This document shows positions 1 to 9,400 of a stretch of 30,414 nt of DNA, in pieces (position 1 is the first letter of the stretch; every line of letters starts with the position of its first letter). The stretch is from Pseudomonadota bacterium (GTDB lineage Bacteria > Desulfobacterota > Syntrophobacteria > Syntrophobacterales > Syntrophobacteraceae): assembly GCA_023416335.1 (NCBI GenBank), contig JAEZHY010000030.1:1-30414 (forward strand). Direction: 5' to 3'. Both the position numbers and the translations under genes were made by a program. Under the pieces are notes generated by a model. The model saw only the letters and a list, made by a program, of their open reading frames with translations, was not told where the DNA came from and did not search any database.

Positions 1-7
1 CAGACGG

Positions 8-345
8 TTCCTGGGGGTATTTCTTTCCGTGATTCCCGGATTTCGCATCCGTGTTTATCCGTGTCCATCCGTGTCGAAAGGAAGCGGCCGGGTACTCCAG
101 GGGGTATTGACGCAGGTGGGGAGCGGATGGCGGAGGGAGACATGCACGTGGTTGGAAGCAGGAGCTTCAGGGACAGGGGTCCCCAAGGAGGACCTTGGGA
201 ACCAGCGGACAGCAGAAGGTTCCAGGGGGGTATTTCTTTCCGTGATTCCCGGATTTCGCATCCGTGTTTATCCGTGTCCATCCGTGTCGAAAGGAAGCGG
301 CCGGGTACTCCAGGGGGTATTGACGCAGGGTGGGGAGCGGATGTC
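8..345. repeat. ~120-bp direct repeat, two copies
   Basis: Two near-identical copies lie at about 8-128 and 220-341, roughly 212 bp apart, so this may be a tandem of a ~212-bp unit with a truncated second copy. Each copy holds three ATCCGTGT octamers spaced exactly 10 nt (47, 57, 67 and 260, 270, 280), then a GGAAGCGGCCGGGTACTCC block and a GGGGGTATTGACGCAGG block. The spacer between copies contains a hairpin with arms 182-188 and 193-199 (CCCAAGG/CCTTGGG). Open frames through the repeat look like chance frames; no coding signal was seen. Confidence 0.85.
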
Positions 346-369
346 GGGCATTTTTCGCGATGGCCGGAT

Positions 370-397
370 GGTGGGCACGATAAAGCTGGTGCCCACC
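370..397. repeat. palindromic GTGCCCACC element, copy 1
   Basis: Perfect 8-bp inverted repeat GGTGGGCA/TGCCCACC separated by 12 nt. The spacer and following bases (AAGCTGGTGCCCACCCT) recur almost exactly at 6331-6360, and the GTGCCCAcc arm recurs at 10185-10217. It is one member of a dispersed intergenic repeat in this window. Confidence 0.7.
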
Positions 398-430
398 CTA
401 CCGTACTCCCGGCGCCATTGACACTATGGC

Positions 431-701
431 ATTGTTTTTTTTCGTGATTTTCGTGTATTTCGTGGTTAAGGATTTTGTTTTTGCATTTTGGTTGCGGCTC
501 TGCTGCTCACCAAGAGCGATGGGTTGCACTCCGAGACTGTGTCGTAATCGACCGGAGTTGGGCTGGTTTTCATCGACAACACGACACAGTCTCTCCGTTC
601 CACCCATCCTACGGCCTTATCCAATTGTTTTCTTTCGTGATTTTCGTGTATTTCGTGGTTAAGGATTGTGTTTTTGCTTTTTGATTGCGGCTGTGCTGCT
701 C
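431..701. repeat. 78-bp direct repeat pair bracketing a 13-bp inverted repeat
   Basis: Copies at 431-508 and 624-701 are offset by exactly 193 bp and differ at only a few positions. Each carries three CGTG cores spaced 9 nt (443, 452, 461 and 636, 645, 654), followed by GTGGTTAAGGATT and a GATTGCGGC-like tail. Between them is a perfect 13-bp inverted repeat, GAGACTGTGTCGT (533-545) and ACGACACAGTCTC (581-593), with a 35-nt loop. No transposase frame is present. Confidence 0.8.
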
Positions 702-1278
702 CAGGAATTTCGTGGTCTAAAGTTTTTGCCCCGTGGAAAGATCTCCCGTTTCCCGGTTGTTCTTTGACAAAATAGACGGACGCAAGTCTGAAAATCGCGG
801 GGAATTTCCTCCTGCGTGTCAGGGTTTGTCAACCTTGGAAGACTTTGTCAGACTTCTGTAAGGCCTGTGTCAGGGTTTATCAGGGTTCTCAATCTCTTCC
901 GTTCAAGGTTTATCAAGCTTTATCAGTGCTGGTAAAGGGTGGTTAGGGTTAAAATTTTTTGGATACTGCCAAGGTCTCACCTCGAAAGCCGGCAATGTGC
1001 GATTACGGCACGGTCTGGGAGACCCCGCCGTAACTCACAACAGTTTCCCTGCAGTGTCGCAACCCGGTTCCGGCTCACAACACCCGCAACCGCATGGTCA
1101 TAGGACGCCAATCGGAAATCACCATTGCATTATCCCAGGCCGCCCCCTCCCCTGTCCCGATTTTGGAATTCACACAATGGAGCATCTCTGTTATCGTTAT
1201 TAACATCTATAAACTGTCTAACAAGGGCGGTTTTCTTCCGTCGTATTCCGTTCCCACCTCAAAAACGGAGTATTCTGC
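702..1278. other. non-coding region upstream of the deoxyhypusine synthase-like gene
   Basis: I find no convincing gene here; the small open frames lack ribosome binding sites and family resemblance. The visible structure is a cluster of four related 14-mers of the form tcaGGgTTTaTCA at 818-831, 869-882, 902-915 and 912-925, the last two overlapping. The remainder presumably holds the promoter of the downstream gene, but I cannot point to clear -35/-10 boxes. Confidence 0.5.
818..925. repeat. cluster of four 14-mer GTTTATCA-type repeats
   Basis: Copies read GTCAGGGTTTGTCA (818), GTCAGGGTTTATCA (869), TTCAAGGTTTATCA (902) and ATCAAGCTTTATCA (912). All face the same direction with irregular spacing (51, 33 and 10 bp). 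This could be a protein-binding array or a degenerate simple repeat. Function is unknown. Confidence 0.55.
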
Positions 1279-2346
1279 GTGAAAAATTCCTTACCGTACC
1301 AAAAAGTCAGGGCGATTCAGGTCGGGAAAGACAAGTCTATTTCTCGACTCATCTCGGAAATGGCTCAGACCGGATTCCAGGGACGCAAACTTGCGGAGAT
1401 CTGCGACGTATTCGAAGAAATGATCCGGCAGGACGATTTGACCATCATGCTGGGCTACGCCGGTTCTCTCTCCGTTGCCGGGCAATGGCGGATCATAAGC
1501 TGGCTGATCGAGCAGCACTATATCGATGTCCTTGTCGGCACAGGAGCGAATCTCACCGAGGACATCGTCGACGGGATGGGACGCGCGTATTACAAGGGTA
1601 CGCCCAATTCGGACGACGAGTATCTATGCCGGGCCGGATTCAATCGCTATTACGATATTTATGGAACGGAAAAAGACTACCTGGAGATGACCGAACACAT
1701 CACCGATTTCATATTGACCCTCGACGAAAATTACAAATACTCCTCGCGGGAATTTCTCCATCAGCTCGGGACTTATCTGGGCGATCGCGGCATCCAAAGC
1801 ATCCTCGTTTCGGCAGCCCGCAATAATGTCCCGGTCTTCTGCCCCGGAGTAGCAGACAGTCCGGTAGGGGATGCGGCCCTCTTGGCAAAAAGCAGAGGCT
1901 TTTCTCTCACAATTGACGCGGTGAAAGATTATGTGGAATTCATGAGCATGTCCGAGGTCGTCAAAAATACGGGGGTATTCTATATCGGAGGCGGCGTTCC
2001 GAAGGACTTCATCCAGCTTTTTGCCGTCTGTGCCGACCTGCTCTATCCCGGGAAAATAGTTCCGAACCGCCCCAACCCGCTGACACGCGAAGGAACGGAC
2101 GAGACATACCATCCTCATAAATATGCCATCCAGATTACGACCGATTCTCCGCAATGGGGGGGCCTTTCCGGCTGCACTTTCGAGGAAGCAACTTCCTGGG
2201 GCAAGGAAATGAAGGGAGGGAGAACCGCTCAGTGTTACTGCGACGCCACCATTGCCCTGCCCATTCTTGCCCACGTGATTGCGGAACGAGTCGAGAATGC
2301 CCGCAAAGGAACGGATTTTTCCGGCCTGTTCGGCAAGGCCGGTTAA
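1279..2346 (+). CDS. deoxyhypusine synthase-like protein
   Basis: A 355-aa protein of the deoxyhypusine synthase superfamily, NAD- and spermidine-using enzymes that transfer an aminobutyl group. Recognisable blocks are a GTGANLTED segment near residue 95, PVFCPGVADSPVGD in the middle, a Gly-rich FYIGGGVPKDF block, and near the C terminus SWGKEM followed by CDATIALP. The Lys in SWGK aligns with the catalytic Lys of eukaryotic and archaeal deoxyhypusine synthase. The start is GTG, with a purine-rich ACGGAG about 8 nt upstream. Bacteria lack eIF5A, so the acceptor is probably not hypusine; related bacterial enzymes make homospermidine, but I cannot tell which reaction applies. The gene stands alone, and repeat DNA begins right after its stop. 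Confidence 0.85.
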   Translation: MKNSLPYQKVRAIQVGKDKSISRLISEMAQTGFQGRKLAEICDVFEEMIRQDDLTIMLGYAGSLSVAGQWRIISWLIEQHYIDVLVGTGANLTEDIVDGMGRAYYKGTPNSDDEYLCRAGFNRYYDIYGTEKDYLEMTEHITDFILTLDENYKYSSREFLHQLGTYLGDRGIQSILVSAARNNVPVFCPGVADSPVGDAALLAKSRGFSLTIDAVKDYVEFMSMSEVVKNTGVFYIGGGVPKDFIQLFAVCADLLYPGKIVPNRPNPLTREGTDETYHPHKYAIQITTDSPQWGGLSGCTFEEATSWGKEMKGGRTAQCYCDATIALPILAHVIAERVENARKGTDFSGLFGKAG

Positions 2347-2347
2347 T

Positions 2348-2850
2348 GGCTGCCGAAACCAAAACATTTTACGACACGGATGAACACGGATAGACACGGA
2401 TGCAGAGAGCGGCAAAAGAATTTATTCAGGAGAAATCTGATAACCGGCTCATTTCATCTCACATGACAGGTTTTGAGCCGCAGAGTCCTCATATGAGAAG
2501 CGGCCCCAAGGCTGCCGAAACCAAAACATTTTACGACACGGATGAACACGGATAGACACGGATGCAGAGAGCGGCAAAAGAATTTGTTCAGGAGAAATCT
2601 GATATAACCGGCTCAATTCATCTCGCATGATAGGTTTTGAGCCGCAGAGTACTCAATAAGTTCAGACCTCGCATCTTGTTTTTATCCGTGTCCATCCGTG
2701 TCCATCCGTGTCAAAAAGCAGCGGTCCGCAGGGGAAATTTGGTAACCGGCTCAATTCATCTCACATCACAGGTATTGAGCCGCAGAGTCCTCAATGAGTT
2801 CAGACTTCGCATCTTGTTTTATCCGTGCCCATCCGTGTCAAAAGTCAGCG
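2348..2850. repeat. composite repeat cluster with three hairpin elements and 10-nt phased octamers
   Basis: Two ~145-bp copies begin at 2348, immediately after the preceding stop codon, and at 2510. A partial third copy spans about 2737-2850. Each carries a palindrome CGGCTCA...TGAGCCG: arms 2445-2451/2474-2480, 2609-2616/2637-2644 and 2747-2755/2774-2782, with stems of 7, 8 and 9 bp. ACACGGAT octamers at 2374, 2384, 2394 and 2536, 2546, 2556 are the reverse complement of the ATCCGTGT octamers at 2684, 2694, 2704 and 2831 (with a variant at 2821). All are spaced exactly 10 nt, as in the left-end repeats. Confidence 0.85.
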
Positions 2851-3032
2851 GCGGCAATAGAATCCAAAGGCACTGAATTTTGCCCTTCTATATTGAGCAT
2901 CAGATACCCCGTCACTAGCTTCTAAATATCTATTCGCAATGTCCGGGAGTGCTCGGCCTTCGAATACCGATGCGGCAGGTAGGAAGCTCCCTATTATTAG
3001 AAGCGGGGTTCTTTTGGGAACAGGAGGAGCAA
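2851..3032. other. intergenic leader of the acyl-CoA dehydrogenase gene
   Basis: No gene is seen. An upstream in-frame extension to 2949 exists, but a strong AGGAGGAG ribosome binding site at 3022-3029 places the start at 3033. No promoter could be called with confidence. Confidence 0.4.
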
Positions 3033-4199
3033 ATGGATTTTCGGATCCCGTACGAGTTTCAGGAAGACTTGAACAGCTATAAGAAGTTTCTTGCAGAGTA
3101 TCTTACTCCCAATCTTTCGAAGTGGTATTCCGAGAGGGAAATTCCCCGGGAGTTTTTCCAGCAGCTTGGTGCGCGCGGTTGGCTCGGTTTGGAGATATCT
3201 GACGATTTTTTCCAGGAGCAGCCATCCCTGAAGCAGGCCCTCCAGCAGGAAACCCTCGGGACATTGTCGCCCGGGGTCGGGGTTGCCGTGCTCGTTCAAA
3301 TCTCACTCGGAACGAAGGGGATCGTTCTTTTCGGAAATGAGGAACAGAAAGCGAAATACGTTCCACGGGCCGCAAAAGGCGAGCTTCTCGTTTGCCTCGG
3401 AAACACCGAACCAACCGCCGGAAGCGATGTGGCGGGGCTGGCGGCAACGGCCGAAAAGGTGAACGGGGGCTGGGTGCTCAACGGCACCAAGTCCTACGTT
3501 ACCAACGGATACATCAGCGATCTCGCGCTGATCACCGCGATCTCGGACCCCGATGCATCCCGGAACAGCCGGATTTCCATGTTCCTGGTGGACCTCTCCT
3601 CCGAAGGAGTGAGCCGGACAAGGCTGCACAAGCAGGTCTGGATTCCTTCCGACTTGACCCGGATTCAATTGAAAAACGTTTTCGTCCCGGAAGGCAATCT
3701 TATCGGCACACAAGGCAGAGGGCTCCAGCAGGTGCTCGAAATTTTCACCAACAGCCGGATCACCATCAGCGCCCTCACGCTCGGCACGGCTCTTGGAGCT
3801 TTTCGCAACGGGGTCGAGCATGCCGGGAAAAGAAAGATTTTCGGCCGGAGCGTGCTCGATTTTCAGGCAAAGTCTTTCGAGGCGGCGGATTTCTACGCCA
3901 GGCTGGAGGCCGCCCGGATGGTCCTGTGGAAGACCTGCTGGGAAAAGGACGAAGGTCTGGACTTCAGGCTTGGAGCGTCAATTGCCAAGTATCTGTCGGT
4001 GGAACTGGCGCGGGCGGTCGGGACGTGGGCGGCTGATCTGTTCGGGGCGGCTTCCGTAGTGCAGGAACACCCGATCCACAAATATCCGATGGACGCCTGG
4101 GCATCGTCTCTGGGAGAAGGCACACAGGACGTTCAGAAGTTGATCATTTTCCGGGAAATGACGAAGCGGGACTTTGGAGTTGCTACTCCCGCAGAGTAA
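3033..4199 (+). CDS. acyl-CoA dehydrogenase
   Basis: A 388-aa FAD-dependent acyl-CoA dehydrogenase that would oxidise an acyl-CoA at the alpha-beta bond and pass electrons to electron-transfer flavoprotein. The ordered layout is typical: N-terminal helical domain, the middle-domain signature NTEPTAGSD near residue 130, FVPEGNLIG, the C-terminal helical domain with RKIFGRSV, and a [10 protein letters not shown] segment. In that segment Glu362 aligns with the catalytic base of medium/short-chain enzymes. The start at 3033 (MDFRIPYEF) is chosen because AGGAGG precedes it. The gene stands alone, and its last 17 bases overlap the end of bioB on the other strand. Substrate is not predictable; an amino-acid- or aromatic-derived acyl-CoA is as likely as a fatty acyl-CoA. 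Confidence 0.9.
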   Translation: MDFRIPYEFQEDLNSYKKFLAEYLTPNLSKWYSEREIPREFFQQLGARGWLGLEISDDFFQEQPSLKQALQQETLGTLSPGVGVAVLVQISLGTKGIVLFGNEEQKAKYVPRAAKGELLVCLGNTEPTAGSDVAGLAATAEKVNGGWVLNGTKSYVTNGYISDLALITAISDPDASRNSRISMFLVDLSSEGVSRTRLHKQVWIPSDLTRIQLKNVFVPEGNLIGTQGRGLQQVLEIFTNSRITISALTLGTALGAFRNGVEHAGKRKIFGRSVLDFQAKSFEAADFYARLEAARMVLWKTCWEKDEGLDFRLGASIAKYLSVELARAVGTWAADLFGAASVVQEHPIHKYPMDAWASSLGEGTQDVQKLIIFREMTKRDFGVATPAE

Positions 4200-5157
4200 A
4201 TCCCAGGTCTCCTATCATCTGCAGGTCCTGCTGCGAATCCCGTCCCGCAACGGTGAGCAGGTCCCCGATCATGATTCCGGTTGCGCCTGCGTAGAACACC
4301 ATCGACTGCAGGTCACGCAGGTGAATCCGCCCGGCGCATACCTTGAGTTCCGCTTTGGGGTTCATCATGCGGAACATGGCGATGCTTCGCAGCATATCGA
4401 GCGGTTTCATGATCTCGCGGGCTTCCATCCGTGTGCCTGCGATCGGGACCAGGAAATTGAGCGGAATCGAATGCACTTCTTCACGCGCAAGGATGGCGGC
4501 AAATTCGACCCTCTGATCGAGGCTCTCGCCCATCCCGAGAATTCCGCCGCAGCAGATCTCAAGGCCAGCCTTTTTCACCTCCCTGACCGTGTCGATCCGG
4601 AGGGCATAAGAGTGCGTGGAGCAGATCTGCGGGAAGAAGCTCTCCGAAGTCTCCAGGTTGTGGTGAAAGCGCTTGAAGCCCGCTTCCTTCAGAGCGGCCA
4701 GTTGTTTGCCGTCAAGACAGCCAAGCGAGGCGCACCAGTTCAGGCCCGGAGTTTTGGTTCGCTGTGCCGCGTCGCAGATGATTTCGATGTCTTTTTCCTT
4801 GAGCGCCTTGCCGCTGGTTACGACGCCGAAATGGGTAACCGGCAACTCTGAGGCTTTCAGGTAGGCAGATCCGATCTCCCCGGCAGCAGCAAGACCGGTG
4901 ATATTTGCATTCGTGCGATGGTGTGCGGACTGCGCACAGAAGGCACAGTCTTCACTGCATGCGCCGCTCTTTGCATTCATAATGGAGCACATTATGAGTC
5001 CGTCGCCGAAATATCTCCTTCGGAAAAGCGTCGCACACGCGAGAATTTCCGGTATGTCTCCGGGTTCGCTCAGCAGTATCTCCCGGGCAATTTCGCTCGA
5101 GACGGGTAAACCGGCCTCCGCGGCCCTGCGCATTTCTTTTCTGCTCGTTTGGTTCAT
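4183..5157 (-). CDS. bioB: biotin synthase
   Basis: A 324-aa radical-SAM enzyme that inserts sulfur into dethiobiotin, the last step of biotin synthesis. The iron-sulfur motif CSEDCAFC gives Cys67, Cys71 and Cys74, followed by QSAHH. Other family blocks are SLGCLDGKQ, the HHNLETS segment (LETS), [10 protein letters not shown], and a C-terminal [10 protein letters not shown] with GATGIMIGD. The upstream ATG at 5250 would add 31 unrelated residues and would place the biotin operator inside the gene, so the ATG at 5157 is preferred; its ribosome binding site is only a modest GGGGAAA. No other bio genes are adjacent. It converges with the acyl-CoA dehydrogenase gene with a 17-bp overlap. Confidence 0.95.
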   Translation of the reverse strand: MNQTSRKEMRRAAEAGLPVSSEIAREILLSEPGDIPEILACATLFRRRYFGDGLIMCSIMNAKSGACSEDCAFCAQSAHHRTNANITGLAAAGEIGSAYLKASELPVTHFGVVTSGKALKEKDIEIICDAAQRTKTPGLNWCASLGCLDGKQLAALKEAGFKRFHHNLETSESFFPQICSTHSYALRIDTVREVKKAGLEICCGGILGMGESLDQRVEFAAILAREEVHSIPLNFLVPIAGTRMEAREIMKPLDMLRSIAMFRMMNPKAELKVCAGRIHLRDLQSMVFYAGATGIMIGDLLTVAGRDSQQDLQMIGDLGFTLRE

Positions 5158-5193
5158 TTTGCATTTCCCCGCATGAGTTGAGAATGATTTGAA

Positions 5194-5225
5194 TGGTAAA
5201 CCTGTAAGCCTGGAGGGGTTGACAA
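5194..5225 (-). promoter_or_regulatory. probable BirA biotin operator upstream of bioB
   Basis: TGGTAAACC (5194-5202), 14 nt, then GGTTGACAA (5217-5225). Each half differs by one base from the known bacterial BirA operator halves TTGTAAACC and GGTTTACAA, and the spacing is within the 14-16 nt described for these sites. It lies 37 bp upstream of the bioB start, where repression by biotin-loaded BirA would be expected. Confidence 0.8.
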
Positions 5226-5383
5226 TAACAGAAGAGAATTTGCAAATCACTCAAAAAGAAGGAAATTCCGTATCCGCCGGCAACCGGTCCGAATTCCTAA
5301 CATGTTGAAAATTTCGACGGGGTCATGTAGAAGAGGCGAATCGACCAGTTCCGCCTTACAATCACCAATCAAAAAGGATCAGT

Positions 5384-6109
5384 ATGAAAATCAAAAACTT
5401 GGCACTCTGCTTCGGCTTTCTCCTTTGCATTTCCGTTGCTCTGCAGGGCTTTGCACGAGCAGACATTTACTTCGAAAACGAGAATGTCACTACGAAGGTT
5501 CCTCATCAGAAGGATGGGACCGCCATTCAAAAGAATTACCTCACCGCCGGTGCGTCCAGGATTGAAATGGGAGACGGGAAGGTGGTCATCGTGGACTACA
5601 ATTCCATGAAGATGTACACCCTGAATCCCCAGGCAAAAACCTATACGCTTGTAGATATGAATGAAATGGGCATGCCCGCTAACCTGCCCGCCGCCGAAAA
5701 GGAAAAGATGGGCAAAGTGATGGGCAGCATGATGACCATCAATGTGGTCCCGACGAATGAAACCAAAACTATCGAAGGCTACAGCTGCAAGAAGTACAAC
5801 GTCACCATGGCGATGATCCAGGGAGAGTACTGGGTAACGCAGGACATAAAAGGGTACAAGGAACTGAAGTCGATCGCGGAAAAGCTGGCGGCAATCCTTG
5901 AAAAGAACCCGATGCTCAGGCAGATGAGCGTTGCCGGAATGGTCGAAAAACTGAACGGCTTTCCAGTGGTAACCACCAATAAGGTCATGGGCGGGACAGT
6001 TGTCAGCACCTTGAAGAAAGTGGAACAGAAACAGCTGGACCCTGAATTGTTCAAGGTCCCCAAAGGTTACGCACAGAAGGAATCCCAGGGCGCAGGCGGC
6101 CCGCAGTAA
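5384..6109 (+). CDS. secreted DUF4412-like protein
   Basis: A 241-aa protein with a clear signal peptide (MKIKNLALCFGFLLCISVAL, predicted cleavage after GFARA). The mature part follows the DUF4412 pattern: an early IYFENENVTTK strand, a RIEMGDGKVVIVDYNSMKMY segment where a stored residue is read out, then IEGYSCKKYNV and a late WVTQDIKG and GFPVVT segment. The fold is likely periplasmic and LolA/DUF-like beta-rich, but no activity is known. AAAGGATC precedes the ATG. It is monocistronic and followed by a strong terminator at 6127-6170. The family assignment comes from remembered sequence pattern and is moderately sure. Confidence 0.7.
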   Translation: MKIKNLALCFGFLLCISVALQGFARADIYFENENVTTKVPHQKDGTAIQKNYLTAGASRIEMGDGKVVIVDYNSMKMYTLNPQAKTYTLVDMNEMGMPANLPAAEKEKMGKVMGSMMTINVVPTNETKTIEGYSCKKYNVTMAMIQGEYWVTQDIKGYKELKSIAEKLAAILEKNPMLRQMSVAGMVEKLNGFPVVTTNKVMGGTVVSTLKKVEQKQLDPELFKVPKGYAQKESQGAGGPQ

Positions 6110-6126
6110 TCCCCGCATCAAAAAGA

Positions 6127-6170
6127 ACGGGACGGGCAAGGATTTCTCCCGCCCGTCCCGTCTTTCTTTT
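6127..6170. terminator. intrinsic terminator between convergent genes
   Basis: Perfect 11-bp GC-rich stem ACGGGACGGGC (6127-6137)/GCCCGTCCCGT (6151-6161) with a 13-nt loop, followed on the plus strand by TCTTTCTTTT. An A-rich stretch precedes it, so it could also work on the minus strand. Confidence 0.85.
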
Positions 6171-6188
6171 CCCTATTAAGCGAAGCCG

Positions 6189-6358
6189 CCGCATTCCCGG
6201 ATGCGGTTTGAACGAGAATGAAACTTCATTCGGAAGTGCGGCAGCGACGGTAGGGAAGCAAAGCGCGGTCCGATATTTAGGGTGCCCACCACCCAGCCAT
6301 CCCGATTAACCATCATCCAAGGGGACAGAAGGTGGGCACGTTGAAGCTGGTACCCACC
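6189..6358. repeat. dispersed palindromic repeat, copy 2
   Basis: This region between two converging genes contains hairpin CCGCAT/ATGCGG (6189-6206). A ~50-bp block at 6205-6253 beginning GGTTTGAACGAGAATG is repeated at 10123-10172. It is followed by inverted arms GTGCCCACC (6282-6290) and GGTGGGCAC (6331-6339), then a copy of the 370-397 element at 6331-6358. Apart from this repeat and the terminator, I see nothing in 6110-6488. Confidence 0.75.
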
Positions 6359-6488
6359 CTGCGCTGCTTACCGTCCACTCAATCGAAGTTTCATAAGAGG
6401 TTATTTCCTTAGCCCACTGAGGTTCGGTCCGGTGTTTTTCAGGCAATTTCTCCCTGAATCGTCAACTCCTTTCCCATCGGGCGCTCTC

Positions 6489-9400
6489 CTAATCGCCGAG
6501 CAAAAGCATCAATATAGCCGGCAATGAGTTGTTCAGACCACCCCCACCCCCGTTGGAGTTCACGTGACTGGTGAATACCGAGTCCACGGTCACGCTTGGG
6601 TATGTACTGGCCGGGTTGGTGCCTCCAATCGTATTGGATGCAAATACCCGGTACCAGTAGAGAGTGCTTGTGCCGCCAATAACATCGGAATAGGTTCTGA
6701 TCCCTGTGGTCGGCCCATCAGCCCCGGACGGCACCGTCGCTACGGTCACCACGTTCTGGGTGAATGCCGGGTCCGTGGCTCTCTGAATCGTGAAGGAAGT
6801 CTCGTTTCTGGAATTGTCGGTCCAGGTCAGGTTGACATGGCGGCTCGGGCCGCTGCCCACACTGATGGCATTCAGGTTGGAAGGCGCGTCCGGCGCAACT
6901 GCCAGGCCCATGGGCCGCATCATATCGTTTTCTTCGTGGCTGAGGATATGGCAGTGCCAGGTATACTCGAACCCGAAGTTGACCATTTGATTGGTCATGG
7001 CCGGTGTTAGATTTCCGCCGTCCGTAATGTCGATTTGCGAGAACCCCATGTCATTGCCCAAGGGCATTGTCGGATTCAGCGGGCGAATGTTGTTGGGAAG
7101 TTTGAAAGGTACAGCGGGTTTTTTAGGCCTCAAGGCAACAATCGTGTCTTCCAGAGGGCTCACCCTCAACGTATCCTTCCATCCCAGTTCGTTGTCGTCG
7201 GGAAGCCTGATGAACCCGTCCCAGCCAACCCGGTTGACCAGCTGAACGTCAAAGAGATGGAAGTGGATCGGGTGAGTATCGACACCGTTATGTGTGATGC
7301 GCCAGATCTGGGTTTCATCCGGCTTCACGATCTCGGTGAGCGGATCGATGAAGTTCTGGAGAATGAAGTTCTGAGTCGCGGCATTGATTCCCTTCACCTC
7401 GAGCCCCAGCTTCGCGCTCATCCGGCCGTAGTCGTCAAAAACCCCTCCCATTTCGTCGTGGATCGCCTTCCGCTCCATTGCGAAATTGCTGTTGAGCGTA
7501 AGCGTATTATCGGGATTGACCGTATAGAAACTGATCGCATCGTCGGCAATCCTGGAAATCCCCCAGTTGGGGAATATTGCCGGAAAATTGGCGTTGTAGT
7601 TGGAATTATATGCCCTCTGGCCTACGACAATCGGATGCTGGGTCGAGGCGAAAACGCCGGTCGGCGAGGCAAAAGCCGCCTGCAGGCTGCTCAGGAAAGC
7701 CATATCGTAATCATCGGGGGTCGCTGTTCCTCCCGATCCCTTGACCCTGATCTGCATCACCGTCCTGATGTTTGGACCCACTCCAGGCAGAACCGGGCCG
7801 TAACCGCCAATGTCGGTACGGTCCGGAGCGCCCGTATAATAGTCGTAATGCGGGTCAAGAGCAGGGAACGCCGTGGGAGCATCGTTGTAGAGGATAAGCG
7901 TCTGGCCGGCGAACTTGGAGAAGTCCACGACCACGTCGGCCCGCTCGGCCGGAGCAACGAAAAGTGTTCCGCCGCCATCCCGCTGGTTGAGCACGTTTCC
8001 GAAATTGAACATTGTCGGGTCCGCGTTCCACTGGACCGGTTGGTTCGGCAGGGCCACAGGTTTGGGCAGCACGCCGCCTTCAGTACCTATCTGGATGAAA
8101 GCCGGCCCACGGGTTGCCGGATCCGGGACACCGCCCTCCCTGCCGTCGGTCGGCCACTTGGCCGGGAATCCGGCGGTAGCTGAGGCCGGAACCATCGCGA
8201 CTTCCGTCAGGTCTGTGGGACCAGTACCCGTGAAGTTATAAGGCGCTACGGTCGGGTTGGTGTAGCCGACTTTGCTGACCGCCCGATACAACTGCAGGTT
8301 GAGAAACCTGTCGTGAGAGGCGTTCAGGATTTGGAAGCGATACTTTGTCGGGTCCACTTCGACGGTAGGATAAGCCGTGCCGTTGACCATCATTGTGTCC
8401 AGAAAAGCTTCCGCGCCCCAGGACGGATGGGGCGTTCCCGGTCTTTCGGGCGGCTGGCAAAACCCCAGGGTCGGATCGCAGGACGCATTGTAGTACTCGT
8501 TGGGAACAGCCCCGTAATTAATACAGTACGGGGGCACCGCATCGGGGGAGGACCCGCATATCGGGGTTGGCGGGAAGAACCACGGACCGTACATCCAGCG
8601 CCCCATCATGTTCACGCCGGTCATGTCGGGATTGTACGGGTTCTGAGCAGGCATATACACATGGGGCCACCAGAGATCGCCCGTTACAGGTGTCGTGACT
8701 GCCGGTTTGTTCGGATTCGTTCCCCAGGCCCATGTCGGGTCTGTTGTCATTACGTTGCTTGCGTCAACAAAGGTTTTGTCCTGAATGATAAGTGGAAAAA
8801 CGTGGTCGTAATCGGGAGTGGTCCCGAGAGTGCCGGGGACGCCAAGAGCAGCCAGCCTGTTTTCCAGGTCCGGATCTTTTATGAGGTATCCTGCAGCTTC
8901 ACCCGCATAAACATTGAGGCGAGTGATTCCATAGGCATGGTCATGGTAGAACATGAGCCTGGCGCTCTGGTCGTTGGTCCAATAGAAAGTGAGTTTCCCC
9001 GGTCCGGGATCGTTCGTTGCGCCCGCAACCCCGCAGCTCGTCTGACCCGAGCATGAGGCGATCGTATTCCCGGACGCGTCGAACCACATATCGGGCACGT
9101 AAGAAACACTTACGCCTTTGGGATAATCGGTTACTCCCGCCGGAGCAGTCCACTGATGGGTAGTACCGTCGCTGATCCATGGACTAAGTCCGCCGTGCAG
9201 GTGTAGCGTGGCCCGGCTTTGTGAGAAGGTCCCGTTGGACATGGTCTTGGGTTCCTTCGTCTGGGGATCGTAATCGATCATGAAATCTCCTGCCCCCATG
9301 ATGGTGGGATCCACCGGGAGGAAATGATCGCCCAGAGGCAGATTGTTAGTGAATTTAACACGCACCGGCCTGCCTTTCTTGGCAACGATCACGGGCCCCA

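Noticed and set aside
29..447. Open frames of ~130 aa through the left-end repeats
   Set aside because: Both frames simply read through the duplicated repeat, lack ribosome binding sites and resemble no protein.
8..701. CRISPR array
   Set aside because: Repeats are long, few, unevenly spaced and internally periodic; there is no set of equal-length spacers and no cas gene.
431..701. Complete insertion sequence
   Set aside because: The inverted repeat encloses only 35 nt and no transposase is encoded nearby.
4174..4851. 225-aa plus-strand frame opposite bioB
   Set aside because: It is the antisense shadow of a well-supported biotin synthase and has no family resemblance.
7035..8183. 382-aa plus-strand frame opposite the multicopper oxidase
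   Set aside because: Antisense shadow in a GC-rich gene; the oxidase has all copper motifs in its own frame.
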